A stretch of DNA of 45,590 nt from Bradyrhizobium sp. BRP22 (GTDB lineage: Bacteria; Pseudomonadota; Alphaproteobacteria; Rhizobiales; Xanthobacteraceae), in assembly GCF_020194175.1 (NCBI RefSeq), contig NZ_JADYVX010000051.1, positions 1 to 45,590 of the forward strand. Reading direction: 5' to 3'. The stretch's first letter is position 1, and each line of letters begins with the position of its first letter. Shown piece by piece: positions 15,652 to 23,186 of this stretch. A program made the position numbers and the translations under genes. The notes beneath the pieces are model-generated. The model did no database searches, was not told the origin of the DNA, and worked only from the letters and a program-made list of their open reading frames with translations.

Positions 15652-16443
15652 ATGAACACGATCGATCGCAGGACCGTGCTTGCTACCGGCGCGCTCGCGC
15701 TGGCGGGAACGGCCGCGCAGGCTACGTCCGCGGAAGCGCAAGTCGGGCCGAAGGCGATGTTTCCAGTGGCGGCGACGACGATTCCCATCGTCGGCGAGAC
15801 TGAGGTATTCCAGGTCCGCCGCATCTATTGCATCGGGCGCAACTATGCCGCGCATGCGATCGAGCGCGGCTCCGACCCGACACGCGAGCCGCCGTTCTTC
15901 TTCCAGAAGCCGACCGATGCGATCCAGAACGTTGCGATCGGAACGGTCGCCGATCATCCCTATCCGTCGCTGACGAAGAATTATCATCACGAGGTTGAGC
16001 TCGTCGCCGCGCTGAAATCCGGCGGCACCAACATTCCCGCCGAGAAGGCGCTCGATCACGTCTATGGCTACGCGCTCGGTCTCGACATGACCCGGCGCGA
16101 CCTGCAGAACGGCATGGCTGCGGAGAAGAAGCCCTGGGAGATCGGCAAGAGTTTTGATCATGCCGCCGTGATCGGTCCGCTCCATCCAGCTTCCAAGACG
16201 GGACATTTCACCAAGGGCGCGATCTCGCTCGCAGTCAACGGCACCGTCAGGCAGAACTCGGACCTGCGGAACATGATCTGGAGCGTTGCCGAGCAGATCG
16301 CGAAACTGTCGGAAGCCTTCGAGCTGAAGGCCGGCGACATCATCTATTCCGGCACGCCCGAAAATGTCGGCCCGGTGGTCAAGGGCGACGTGCTGCTGTG
16401 CAAGCTCGAGGGTCTGCCCGACATGTCGATCCGGATCGTGTAG
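15652..16443 (+). CDS. Fumarylacetoacetate hydrolase-family protein with a Tat signal
   Basis: A 263-residue protein. The N-terminus (DRRTVLATGALALAGTAAQA) is a twin-arginine-type signal with cleavage near AEAQVG. The rest is a full FAH/MhpD-like domain: IGRNYAAHA, the metal-binding E-x-E in HHEVELVAAL, the GYALGLDMTRRDLQ motif, the lysine in WEIGKSFD, and the end motif DIIYSGTPENVGPVVKGD. The family usually hydrolyses or decarboxylates C-C bonds of oxo-acids in the cytoplasm, so export to the periplasm is unusual. A ribosome site (AAGGAGA) precedes the ATG. The substrate cannot be predicted, and neighbours give no pathway. Confidence 0.83.
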   Translation: MNTIDRRTVLATGALALAGTAAQATSAEAQVGPKAMFPVAATTIPIVGETEVFQVRRIYCIGRNYAAHAIERGSDPTREPPFFFQKPTDAIQNVAIGTVADHPYPSLTKNYHHEVELVAALKSGGTNIPAEKALDHVYGYALGLDMTRRDLQNGMAAEKKPWEIGKSFDHAAVIGPLHPASKTGHFTKGAISLAVNGTVRQNSDLRNMIWSVAEQIAKLSEAFELKAGDIIYSGTPENVGPVVKGDVLLCKLEGLPDMSIRIV

Positions 16444-16458
16444 CGGGACGCCCGACTC

Positions 16459-16731
16459 TCACGCCACGAGATCCCGATATTCGGGATGCTTGCGGAGATA
16501 GTCGACGACAAAACCGCAGCCGGCAATCACCTTGTGGCCGTCGGCGCGGATCAATTCCAGCGCGCCCTTGACGAGCTCGGAGGCGATGCCGCGGCCGCGC
16601 AGCGCGCGCGGCGTTTCGGTGTGGGTGATGATGACGGCCGTCGGCGTCGCGCGGTAGTTGGCGAAGGCCATGCCGCCTTCGACGTCGAGTTCGAAGCGGC
16701 TTTGCGCCGTGTTGTTGCGGACTGATGTCAT
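16459..16731 (-). CDS. Small GNAT-type N-acetyltransferase (YjdJ-like)
   Basis: A 90-residue protein of the short GCN5-related acetyltransferase group (Acetyltransf_CG). The acetyl-CoA loop reads RGRGIASELVKGAL, preceded by the strand VIITHTETPRALRG and followed by HKVIAGCGFVVDYLRKHPEYRDLV, the typical ending. Targets of these mini-GNATs are unknown. It lies 16 bases downstream of a second copy on the same strand; the two proteins are related but clearly diverged, so this is an old tandem duplication. Confidence 0.83.
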   Translation of the reverse strand: MTSVRNNTAQSRFELDVEGGMAFANYRATPTAVIITHTETPRALRGRGIASELVKGALELIRADGHKVIAGCGFVVDYLRKHPEYRDLVA

Positions 16732-16747
16732 GTCTGATGTATAGCCT

Positions 16748-17041
16748 TCAGCGTTTCAGCAGGTGCTGATAATCGGCGTGCTTCTCGATGAAGGCCTTCA
16801 CGAACGGACATTGCGCAATCACCTTCAAACCCTCGGCGCGCACGTGGTCCAGCGCGCCGCGGACCAGCTTTGAGCCGATACCCTTGCCGCCGAGCTCCGG
16901 CGGCACCTCGGTGTGAACGAAGGTGATCACGCCGTTCGCTTTCTCGTAGTAGGCCGCGGCAATATGTCCGTCGACCGCGAGTTCGTAGCGCTGGCGCTCG
17001 GGGTTGTTGGCTACTGTTTCGTTTGCGCTTCCATCCATCAT
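16748..17041 (-). CDS. Small GNAT-type N-acetyltransferase, tandem paralogue
   Basis: A 97-residue relative of the next gene downstream. The cofactor loop is LGGKGIGSKLVRGAL, with the preceding strand VITFVHTEVPPELG and the ending LKVIAQCPFVKAFIEKHADYQHLL. Start choice is uncertain: ATGs at 17041 and 17038 both follow a GGGAATGAG stretch, while one at 17074 would add 11 residues. It is first in a two-gene unit and probably cotranscribed with its paralogue. The acetyl acceptor is unknown. Confidence 0.82.
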   Translation of the reverse strand: MMDGSANETVANNPERQRYELAVDGHIAAAYYEKANGVITFVHTEVPPELGGKGIGSKLVRGALDHVRAEGLKVIAQCPFVKAFIEKHADYQHLLKR

Positions 17042-17236
17042 CTCATTCCCGTTGTTTGCGTCGCCGCACCGCACCCGCGGTTATCCGCGATATGGCCGGG
17101 CGGCCTTGCAAGCCGATCGTAACCGGCCTACGTTTTTCTCAAGACATACGCCCCGAAGCGGCCCGATGGTCGTTTGGTATTGCAATGTCATGATCGCTGG
17201 CTGCTGACGTATGCCTCTTTTCCAGGGAGGTCTACC

Positions 17237-17644
17237 ATGTCGGATAAGCGTTTCTTTAGCACCCATAGACCGTGGGAGGATTGGTTCGGCATGCTGCTTG
17301 GCGTGCTGATCGTGGTGTCGCCGTGGTTTCCGATGCAGGCCGGCCGTGAGGTCGTCGATTCCGAGCGCAGCATCATGATCCTCAACACCTTCGTGATCGG
17401 CATGCTGGTGTTCGGCCTCGCCCAGCTCGAATATGTCGCCCTGCAGCGCTGGGAGGAGGTCGCAGCCATCGTGCTCGGCTGCTGGCTGATCGCTTCGCCG
17501 TTCCTGTTCGGCTATTCCGGCGACACGATGCTGCAGGTCTGGCACGGCATCCTCGGCGCGCTGGTGGTCGTGCTGGGTGCGCTGCAGCTCTGGCAGGATT
17601 GGGGCAGAAGCGACCAGGAACTCGCCGACCATCCGCAGCAATGA
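17237..17644 (+). CDS. SPW-repeat membrane protein
   Basis: A 135-residue protein with four predicted transmembrane helices in two pairs. Each pair carries the repeat signature: SPWFPMQ after the first helix and SPFLFGYS after the third. An N-terminal HRPWEDWFGMLLG precedes the first repeat. SPW proteins are small inner-membrane proteins of unknown function, common in alphaproteobacteria and actinobacteria. AGGGAGG lies six bases before the ATG at 17237, which decides the start. It is divergent from the tandem GNAT genes. Confidence 0.87.
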   Translation: MSDKRFFSTHRPWEDWFGMLLGVLIVVSPWFPMQAGREVVDSERSIMILNTFVIGMLVFGLAQLEYVALQRWEEVAAIVLGCWLIASPFLFGYSGDTMLQVWHGILGALVVVLGALQLWQDWGRSDQELADHPQQ

Positions 17645-17770
17645 CAGCCCACGCGCCTTAGCGGCGGGCCGGAGGGGCCGGGTCCGCCCTTGCCGAACCC
17701 GGTGCGGAGACGATAAACCGCAATTGGGGCGACAGAAGCCCCGCGTGACAAAACTCCCGATGGGACGGAA

Positions 17771-19405
17771 ATGAGCGGAGAGACGAGTAGCCTGGCCGCG
17801 CCGCGCGGCGGGATCGTGCGAATGTCGCGCCGGGTGATGAACCTGGCGCATATCGTGACCCAGAATGCGCGCCGGCATGGCGATCGCGCAGGCTTCATTT
17901 GGCGGGACCGAAGCTGGTCCTGGCGCGAGATCGACGGCCTCGTCTCCGCACTTGCGGCTGCGCTGGCGGCGCAGGGCATCGTCAAAGGCGACCGCATTCT
18001 CGTCCATTCCAAGAACTGCGACGAGATGTTCTGGTCGATGTTCGCCGCCTTCCGCCTCGGCGCGGTCTGGGTCCCGACCAATTTTCGCCTGATGCCTGAT
18101 GAGGTCGCCTATCTGGCTGTAGCTTCCGGCGCCAAGGCCTTTCTCTGCCACGGCGACTTTCCCGAGCATGCCGCAGCCGCCGCCAATCCTGCGCTGCAGT
18201 TCACATGGCGGATCGGCGAGGAGGGGACCTTCGGTGAGCGCACAGTCACCGAAGCGATTGCGGCGCACGCCGGCGCGACGGTCGACAATGTCGCGGTCGA
18301 GCATGACGATCCCTGCTGGTTCTTCTTCACCTCCGGCACCACCGGCCGCTCCAAGGCTGCCGTGCTGACCCACGGCCAGATGGCCTTCGTGGTGACCAAT
18401 CATCTCGCCGACCTGACGCCCGGCGTGAGCGAGCAAGATGCCTCGATCGTGGTCGCGCCGCTGTCGCATGGCGCCGGCATCCACCAGCTCATGCAGTCCG
18501 CGCGCGGCGTGCCGACTATCCTGCTTCCGTCCGAGAGATTCGATATTCCCGAAACCTTCCGCCTGATCGAGAAGCACCGCGTCAGCAACCTTTTCACGGT
18601 GCCGACGATCCTGAAGATGATGGTCGAGCATCCCGCCGTCGACCAGTTCGATCATTCCTCGCTGCGGCACGTGATCTATGCGGGAGCGCCGATGTACCGC
18701 GAGGACCAGAAGCTCGCGCTGAGCAAGCTCGGCGCCGTGCTGGTGCAGTATTTCGGCCTCGGCGAGGTCACCGGCAATATTACCGTGCTGCCGCCGGCGC
18801 TGCACGATCCCGAGGACGGCCCGCATGCGCGGATCGGCACCTGCGGCTTCGAGCGGGTCGGCATGCAGGTCTCGATCCAGGACGACCAGGGGCGCGAGGT
18901 GAAACCGTTCGAGACCGGGGAGATCTGCGTGATCGGGCCGGCGGTGTTCGCGGGCTACTACGACAATCCTGAAGCCAATGCGAAAGCGTTTCGCGACGGC
19001 TGGTTTCGCACCGGCGATCTCGGCCACATGGACGAGGAGGGCTTTGTCTACATCACCGGTCGCGCGTCCGACATGTACATCTCCGGCGGCTCCAACATCT
19101 ATCCGCGTGAGATCGAGGAGAAGATCCTGACGCATCCGGCCGTCGGCGAAGTCGCCGTCCTCGGCGTGCCCGATCCTTTCTGGGGCGAGGTCGGCGTCGC
19201 CGTCTGCGTCGCACGCGACGGCGCCGGCGCGGTGAGCGAGGCGGAGCTTGCCGCTTATCTTGCGCCGAAGGTACCGCGCTACAAGATGCCGAAACGCTTC
19301 TTCTTCTGGGACGCGCTGCCGAAGTCGGGCTACGGCAAGATACCCAAGCGCCTGATCCGCGACGAGCTGGAAGCGCGCGGGCTGCTCGACACCAAGCAGA
19401 CCTGA
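17771..19405 (+). CDS. AMP-dependent acyl-CoA synthetase/ligase
   Basis: A 544-residue member of the ANL superfamily that would activate a carboxylic acid with ATP and CoA. The phosphate-binding loop is FFTSGTTGRSKAAVLTHGQM. The adenine-binding motif is YFGLGEVTGN, slightly off the usual YG-x-TE. The hinge region reads GWFRTGDLGHMDEEGFVYITGR, and the catalytic lysine is in SGYGKIPKRL. It is similar in layout to medium/long-chain fatty acid or aromatic acid ligases, but the substrate cannot be read from sequence. An internal ATG at 17822 is an alternative start. The next gene begins two bases after the stop, so the two are translationally linked. Confidence 0.9.
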   Translation: MSGETSSLAAPRGGIVRMSRRVMNLAHIVTQNARRHGDRAGFIWRDRSWSWREIDGLVSALAAALAAQGIVKGDRILVHSKNCDEMFWSMFAAFRLGAVWVPTNFRLMPDEVAYLAVASGAKAFLCHGDFPEHAAAAANPALQFTWRIGEEGTFGERTVTEAIAAHAGATVDNVAVEHDDPCWFFFTSGTTGRSKAAVLTHGQMAFVVTNHLADLTPGVSEQDASIVVAPLSHGAGIHQLMQSARGVPTILLPSERFDIPETFRLIEKHRVSNLFTVPTILKMMVEHPAVDQFDHSSLRHVIYAGAPMYREDQKLALSKLGAVLVQYFGLGEVTGNITVLPPALHDPEDGPHARIGTCGFERVGMQVSIQDDQGREVKPFETGEICVIGPAVFAGYYDNPEANAKAFRDGWFRTGDLGHMDEEGFVYITGRASDMYISGGSNIYPREIEEKILTHPAVGEVAVLGVPDPFWGEVGVAVCVARDGAGAVSEAELAAYLAPKVPRYKMPKRFFFWDALPKSGYGKIPKRLIRDELEARGLLDTKQT

Positions 19406-19407
19406 CG

Positions 19408-20277
19408 ATGCGCAGCATCGCCCAACCGGGTCCGCCTGCGCGCGAGCGCATTCAATGGGTGGAAGCGCGCGGGCGCGCATTCTCCTTTACGCTAGAGGCC
19501 GGCATCCCGCTGCTGGAGGCTGCGCGCCGTGGCTTCGCGGCGGAAGGATTTTCGGGCGGCGTGTTGAGTGCGAGCGGCGGAGCGCTCGATCCATTCGCCT
19601 ACGTGATGCCGGCGCTGTCGAAGACCGGCGCCAACGCCGCGTTCTACAGCGAGACGTTTCGTCCCGACGGCATCACGCGGCTCAAGTTCGCGACGATGAC
19701 GTTCGGCGAACGCGACGGCGCGCCGTTCTTCCACTGCCATGGCTTCTGGAGCGAGGCGGGCGGGCGCTTCAACGGCGGCCATATGCTGCCGGAGGAGACC
19801 ATGGTCGCCGAGCCCTTCGAGGTGCAGGCCTTTGGTCTCGATGGCGCGAAGTTTGTGGCCGAGCCCGATGCCGAGACCAATTTCAAGCTGTTCGGCCCGG
19901 TGCGGCGCGAGGCGACGAATGCGGACACCACCAGCCGCGCCTTTGCGCTGCGGCTGCGCCCGAACCAGGATTTTGCCTGTGCGCTGGAGAAGTTTTGTCG
20001 CCAGCACGGCATCCTGCACGCACGCCTGCATGGCGGCGTCGGTTCGACCATTGGTGCCTGCTTCACCGATGGCCGCACCGTGGTGCCGTTCGCGACCGAG
20101 CTCGCGGTCCGAGCGGGCACGATCGCCCCCGATGCCGATGGCCAGCTCGAAGCCAAGCTCGATATCGCACTCGTCGACTATCTCGGCGGGATCGCCGAAG
20201 GGACGCTCGTGCGCGGCGACAACCCGGTGCTGATGACGATGGAGCTCGTGCTCGAGGTGCTGGACGAGGAGGGGTAG
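19408..20277 (+). CDS. Tandem PPC/DUF296-domain protein
   Basis: A 289-residue protein that appears to hold two PPC (DUF296) domains. The first, about 15-145, has the typical FHCHGFWSEAGGRFNGGHML followed by PFEVQAFGLDG. The second, about 165-285, has ILHARLHGGVGSTIGACFTDG. PPC domains form trimers; in plants they accompany AT-hooks, while prokaryotic stand-alone versions have no settled function. There is no AT-hook here. Its ATG is two bases after the acyl-CoA synthetase stop, so the pair is probably one functional unit. A DNA-binding role should not be assumed. Confidence 0.75.
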   Translation: MRSIAQPGPPARERIQWVEARGRAFSFTLEAGIPLLEAARRGFAAEGFSGGVLSASGGALDPFAYVMPALSKTGANAAFYSETFRPDGITRLKFATMTFGERDGAPFFHCHGFWSEAGGRFNGGHMLPEETMVAEPFEVQAFGLDGAKFVAEPDAETNFKLFGPVRREATNADTTSRAFALRLRPNQDFACALEKFCRQHGILHARLHGGVGSTIGACFTDGRTVVPFATELAVRAGTIAPDADGQLEAKLDIALVDYLGGIAEGTLVRGDNPVLMTMELVLEVLDEEG

Positions 20278-20310
20278 GCGGCTGTCGTTCCGGGCACGGT
20301 TCTCTCCGCC

Positions 20311-20386
20311 GTCATTACGAGCGGAGCGAAGCAGTCCATGCTTTGGCAAGTGGCGAGATGGATTGCTTCGCTCCGCTCGCAATGAC
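20311..20386. repeat. Long extragenic inverted repeat
   Basis: The 29-base arm at 20311-20339 (centre GAGCGGAGCGAAGCAGTCC) is matched by its reverse complement at 20358-20386 with two mismatches, around an 18-base loop. It resembles an abundant Bradyrhizobium intergenic element and may stabilise or end the upstream transcript. Confidence 0.75.
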
Positions 20387-20423
20387 GAGGGGGAGGGATC
20401 TGACTCAAATGTCGAACGGCTCT

Positions 20424-20475
20424 CCGCTGTCATCGTCCGGAGACGCGCTATGCGCTCCTCACCATGAGGGGCTGG
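20424..20475. repeat. Partial extragenic repeat
   Basis: Contains CCGGAGACGCGCTATGCG and then CTCCTCACCATGAGG. It looks like a half copy of the repeat family that also occurs, complete, between ppiB and queA in this window. Confidence 0.5.
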
Positions 20476-20505
20476 CATTGCGCGCGCGGCCAGGACAGAA
20501 CGTCG

Positions 20506-20844
20506 TCACCGGCGCTTGCGGATGTGGATGTTGATGTCGAGATCGATGTTGCTGACGCAGGTCTGCTCGGTTCGGTGCGAGCCGCCTTCGTGCCAGCGTC
20601 CCTTGCGTAACTTGGCATCGCGAACGTTGGCGAGCCGCAGGCAGCGCCATTGCGGCAGCTTGCCCGAGCTCTCGCCGGCGAACTGCCAGGCCAGCACGAC
20701 TTCTTCGCCCGATTTGTTGGTGCCGATGATGTGCGGGCAGAGCTCGCGGGTGCGGCCGTCGTAGGTGCACACGACCTGTTGCTCGCCGATAATGGCGCTG
20801 CGGAAGAGGGCGTAAGTGGCGCTGGGCGCGAGGCTGACACTCAT
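20506..20844 (-). CDS. Conserved hypothetical protein with a WYL-like segment
   Basis: A 112-residue cytoplasmic protein, mostly beta. The stretch VVCTYDGRTRELCPHIIGTNKSGEEVVLAWQF, followed by the Arg/Leu-rich CLRLANV segment, recalls the SH3-like WYL fold found in regulators of defence and DNA-damage systems. There is no helix-turn-helix part and the match is by eye only. No clear ribosome site precedes the ATG; a perfect GTTC-N7-GTTC box lies 10 bases upstream of it. It is divergent from the tandem ATPases. Confidence 0.6.
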   Translation of the reverse strand: MSVSLAPSATYALFRSAIIGEQQVVCTYDGRTRELCPHIIGTNKSGEEVVLAWQFAGESSGKLPQWRCLRLANVRDAKLRKGRWHEGGSHRTEQTCVSNIDLDINIHIRKRR

Positions 20845-20853
20845 GGCAGAAAT

Positions 20854-20868
20854 GTTCTTGTTGTGTTC
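20854..20868. promoter_or_regulatory. LexA-type SOS box before the tandem ATPase genes
   Basis: GTTCTTGTTGTGTTC matches the alphaproteobacterial LexA consensus GTTC-N7-GTTC exactly. It lies 71-85 bases before the first ATPase gene and 10 bases before the divergent WYL-like gene. Like the boxes at uvrA and ssb in this window it is followed by C after the second GTTC. About one such hit per 45 kb is expected by chance, so the intergenic position is the main support. Confidence 0.5.
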
Positions 20869-20938
20869 CGAGAACTATGCCAGATAGGTTCGGGATCGGG
20901 ACCAAAGCCCTGAACTACGCCGGTTGTTAGGTACGCGC

Positions 20939-21721
20939 ATGGCTGCACGAAAGAACAGAACGATCAATCTGCCGGCGCCTTACCTCAAACGCATCTGGCT
21001 CGATCCGAGCCGCGTCACCGACCGGGATGCCTATCCGTTCTGCCTGCCTTTGCTGCGAGATGATTTCGAGCTGAGCTTCGACCGTGCGATCACCATCATT
21101 GTCGGCGAGAACGGGACCGGCAAGTCGACGCTCTTGGAAAGTATAGCGGTACTAGCGGGCTTCGACGAGGCCGGCGGCAGGAATGGTTACATGCCGGTCG
21201 ATCACTCGAAGGCAATCGAGAAGATGGGGGGACAGCTGTCGACCGCGCTTCGTGCAAGCTGGTTGCCGAAAATCGCCAATGGCTGGTTCTTTCGGGCGGA
21301 AAGCTTCTTTTCGGTCGCAAGATATCTGGATGAGGTCAACAACGAATTTATTCCGGGCGTTGGTCGCGGCATCCCTCCGGACTTCCTCTCCCACTCTCAC
21401 GGCGAAGGCTTTTTGCGTTTCTTTAACGAGCAGTGCCAGCGTCAGGGCCTCTTCATCTTCGACGAGCCGGAATCGGCGCTATCGCCCTCGCGCCAGATCG
21501 AATTCCTGAAACTGCTCCGCCGCATGGATGCCACAGGCCATTGCCAGGTGCTGATGGCCACGCATTCGCCGGTACTGATGGCCTATCCCAATGCAACGCT
21601 GTTGCGGCTGACGAAGTACGGGCTTGAGCCGGTGACCGTCGAGCAGACCGACCACTACAAGGTGATGCGCGAGTTCTACGCGGACCCGGCGGGGTTCGTG
21701 AATGCGGCGATCGCGGAATAG
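20939..21721 (+). CDS. COG3910-type AAA ATPase, copy 1
   Basis: A 260-residue ABC-like P-loop ATPase without membrane segments. Walker A is GENGTGKST at 56-64, the signature-like LSPSRQ follows Walker B LFIFDEPE at 171-178, and the switch region is MATHSPVLM at about 207-215. Proteins of this type, COG3910 predicted ATPases, resemble the RecF/Rad50/OLD class that acts on DNA or in defence, but none has a firm role that I know. I chose the ATG at 20939; a TTG five codons upstream is the only alternative. A close paralogue follows 13 bases after the stop. Confidence 0.82.
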   Translation: MAARKNRTINLPAPYLKRIWLDPSRVTDRDAYPFCLPLLRDDFELSFDRAITIIVGENGTGKSTLLESIAVLAGFDEAGGRNGYMPVDHSKAIEKMGGQLSTALRASWLPKIANGWFFRAESFFSVARYLDEVNNEFIPGVGRGIPPDFLSHSHGEGFLRFFNEQCQRQGLFIFDEPESALSPSRQIEFLKLLRRMDATGHCQVLMATHSPVLMAYPNATLLRLTKYGLEPVTVEQTDHYKVMREFYADPAGFVNAAIAE

Positions 21722-21734
21722 ACTGGGGCAGGGC

Positions 21735-22490
21735 ATGGGCCGAAGACGAAACCGCACAACCAGCCTTCCCGCGCCTTATCTGAAGCGGGTCTGGCTCGAT
21801 CGCTCGCTCGTTCCGGATTGGGACGCCTATCCATTCTGCCTTCCCATTTTCAGGGACGAATTCGACCTGAGTTTCGGGTCGGCCATCACCATCATCGCCG
21901 GCGAGAACGGGACGGGTAAATCGACCATCCTCGAAGGCATCGCGGCGCTCGCCGGCTTCGACAATGCCGGCGGCGGCAAGGGATATAGGCCGATCGATCA
22001 TTCCGACGCCATCGAAGCGACGGGCGAAGACCTGTCGGTTGCCTTGCGCGCCGGCTGGTTGCCCAAGGTCAACTACGGCTGGTTTTTCCGGGCGGAGACG
22101 TTCTTCTCGGTCGCAAGATACCTGGATCAATCAAGCCAATCGCCGCCCGATTATCTCTCTTACTCCCACGCAGAGGGCTTTCTCTACTTCTTCGAGGAGC
22201 GCTGCCAGCGCCAGGGCATCTTCATTTTCGACGAGCCGGAATCGGCGCTGTCGCCTTCGCGCCAGATCGAATTCCTGAAGCTGATGCGCCGGATGGACGA
22301 GAGCGGCCAATGCCAGATCATCATGGCCACGCATTCGCCGATCCTGATGGCTTATCCCAATGCGACGCTGCTGCGGCTGTCGAAATACGGATTGGAGCCG
22401 GTGAACGTGAAAGACACCGACCATTACAGGGTCATGCGCGAGTTCTGCGATGATCCCCATGGGTTCGTCGAGGCGGCGATCGAGGAGTGA
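21735..22490 (+). CDS. COG3910-type AAA ATPase, copy 2
   Basis: A 251-residue close paralogue of the preceding gene; by eye roughly three quarters of residues match. It keeps Walker A GENGTGKST, Walker B IFIFDEPE, LSPSRQ and MATHSPILM. It differs by a deletion in the variable loop, where copy 1 has about nine more residues (NEFIPGVGR). The ATG at 21735 aligns with the start chosen for copy 1. The pair is a recent tandem duplication, probably one transcription unit ending at the hairpin at 22501. Confidence 0.82.
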   Translation: MGRRRNRTTSLPAPYLKRVWLDRSLVPDWDAYPFCLPIFRDEFDLSFGSAITIIAGENGTGKSTILEGIAALAGFDNAGGGKGYRPIDHSDAIEATGEDLSVALRAGWLPKVNYGWFFRAETFFSVARYLDQSSQSPPDYLSYSHAEGFLYFFEERCQRQGIFIFDEPESALSPSRQIEFLKLMRRMDESGQCQIIMATHSPILMAYPNATLLRLSKYGLEPVNVKDTDHYRVMREFCDDPHGFVEAAIEE

Positions 22491-22500
22491 GGTGACCTGA

Positions 22501-22524
22501 GGGCGCTGACAGGCGCCCCCTTGT
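22501..22524 (+). terminator. Probable terminator after the ATPase pair
   Basis: GGGCGC (22501-22506) pairs with GCGCCC (22513-22518) around a 6-base loop, followed by CCTTGT. It lies 10 bases after the second ATPase stop. The U-tract is poor. Confidence 0.5.
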
Positions 22525-22551
22525 CTGATAATCTACGTCTGAGAGGTCATC

Positions 22552-22773
22552 ATGCCGCACGAACGGATTGAGATTAACCCTGGTATAATGGACGGGAAAC
22601 CGGTCATTCGTGGCACACGGATTCCCGTAGAGACCGTTCTGCGCAAACTCGGTGCCGGTATGTCGATCGAGGCGATCCTTGCCGACCATCCGCGGCTGAT
22701 CCGGGATGACATCCTGGCCGCTCAAGCATTTGCCGCGGACTATCTTGCTGATGAAGAAATCGTCTACGGCTGA
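22552..22773 (+). CDS. DUF433-family antitoxin
   Basis: A 73-residue protein of the DUF433 family. The hallmark is NPGIMDGKPVIRGTRIPVETVLRKLGAGMS, followed by a short helical part with ILADHPRLIRDDILAAQAFAADYL. DUF433 proteins have a winged-helix-like fold and are regularly paired with a DUF5615 PIN-like protein. This is the case here, where the next gene begins three bases later. It is expected to neutralise that partner and repress the operon. GAGAGG lies upstream of the ATG. Confidence 0.9.
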   Translation: MPHERIEINPGIMDGKPVIRGTRIPVETVLRKLGAGMSIEAILADHPRLIRDDILAAQAFAADYLADEEIVYG

Positions 22774-22776
22774 TCT

Positions 22777-23139
22777 GTGCGCTGGCTTGTAGATGAATGC
22801 GTCGGGGCGCCTTTGGTCGCGTCTTTGCGTTTGCTTGGTCATGACGTCTTGTATATCGCCGAAGCAGCTGCTGGCTTGAGCGATGCGGACGTAGTCGCGT
22901 TCGCGGCTCGCGAGAAACGAATCCTTCTCACCGAAGATAAGGATTTTGGCGAGCTCATTTTCCGTAGGGAGCGCACGATACCCGGTCTTGTCTTGATACG
23001 TATTGGTTCCGAAAATACTTCACTCAAGATCGAACGACTCGGGACGGCAATTGAGCGATATGGGGAGCAGCTTTTTGAACGCTACCTGGTAATCGAAGAG
23101 GGGCGGTTTCGGTCTCGTCATCTGTGGCGCGAAGAATGA
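22777..23139 (+). CDS. DUF5615 PIN-like protein, probable toxin
   Basis: A 120-residue PIN-fold protein starting at a GTG. The conserved acidic residues are D6 in RWLVDECVG, the Asp in GLSDADVVAFA and the pair in LLTEDKDFGELIF, a layout typical of DUF5615 (Mut7-C-like) predicted RNases. The substrate would be RNA, by analogy with VapC. The start overlaps the end of the DUF433 gene region, with only three bases between stop and GTG, so the two are coupled. The lower GC content in this gene compared with neighbours fits horizontal acquisition of the pair. Confidence 0.88.
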   Translation: MRWLVDECVGAPLVASLRLLGHDVLYIAEAAAGLSDADVVAFAAREKRILLTEDKDFGELIFRRERTIPGLVLIRIGSENTSLKIERLGTAIERYGEQLFERYLVIEEGRFRSRHLWREE

Positions 23140-23186
23140 GCACGTGAAGTGGCGATAAGATCGGTCAAATGCCCAAGGTCACCCGA

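Noticed and set aside
17081..19480. 799-codon minus-strand frame over the acyl-CoA synthetase
   Set aside because: Antisense shadow; the plus strand has all ANL motifs.
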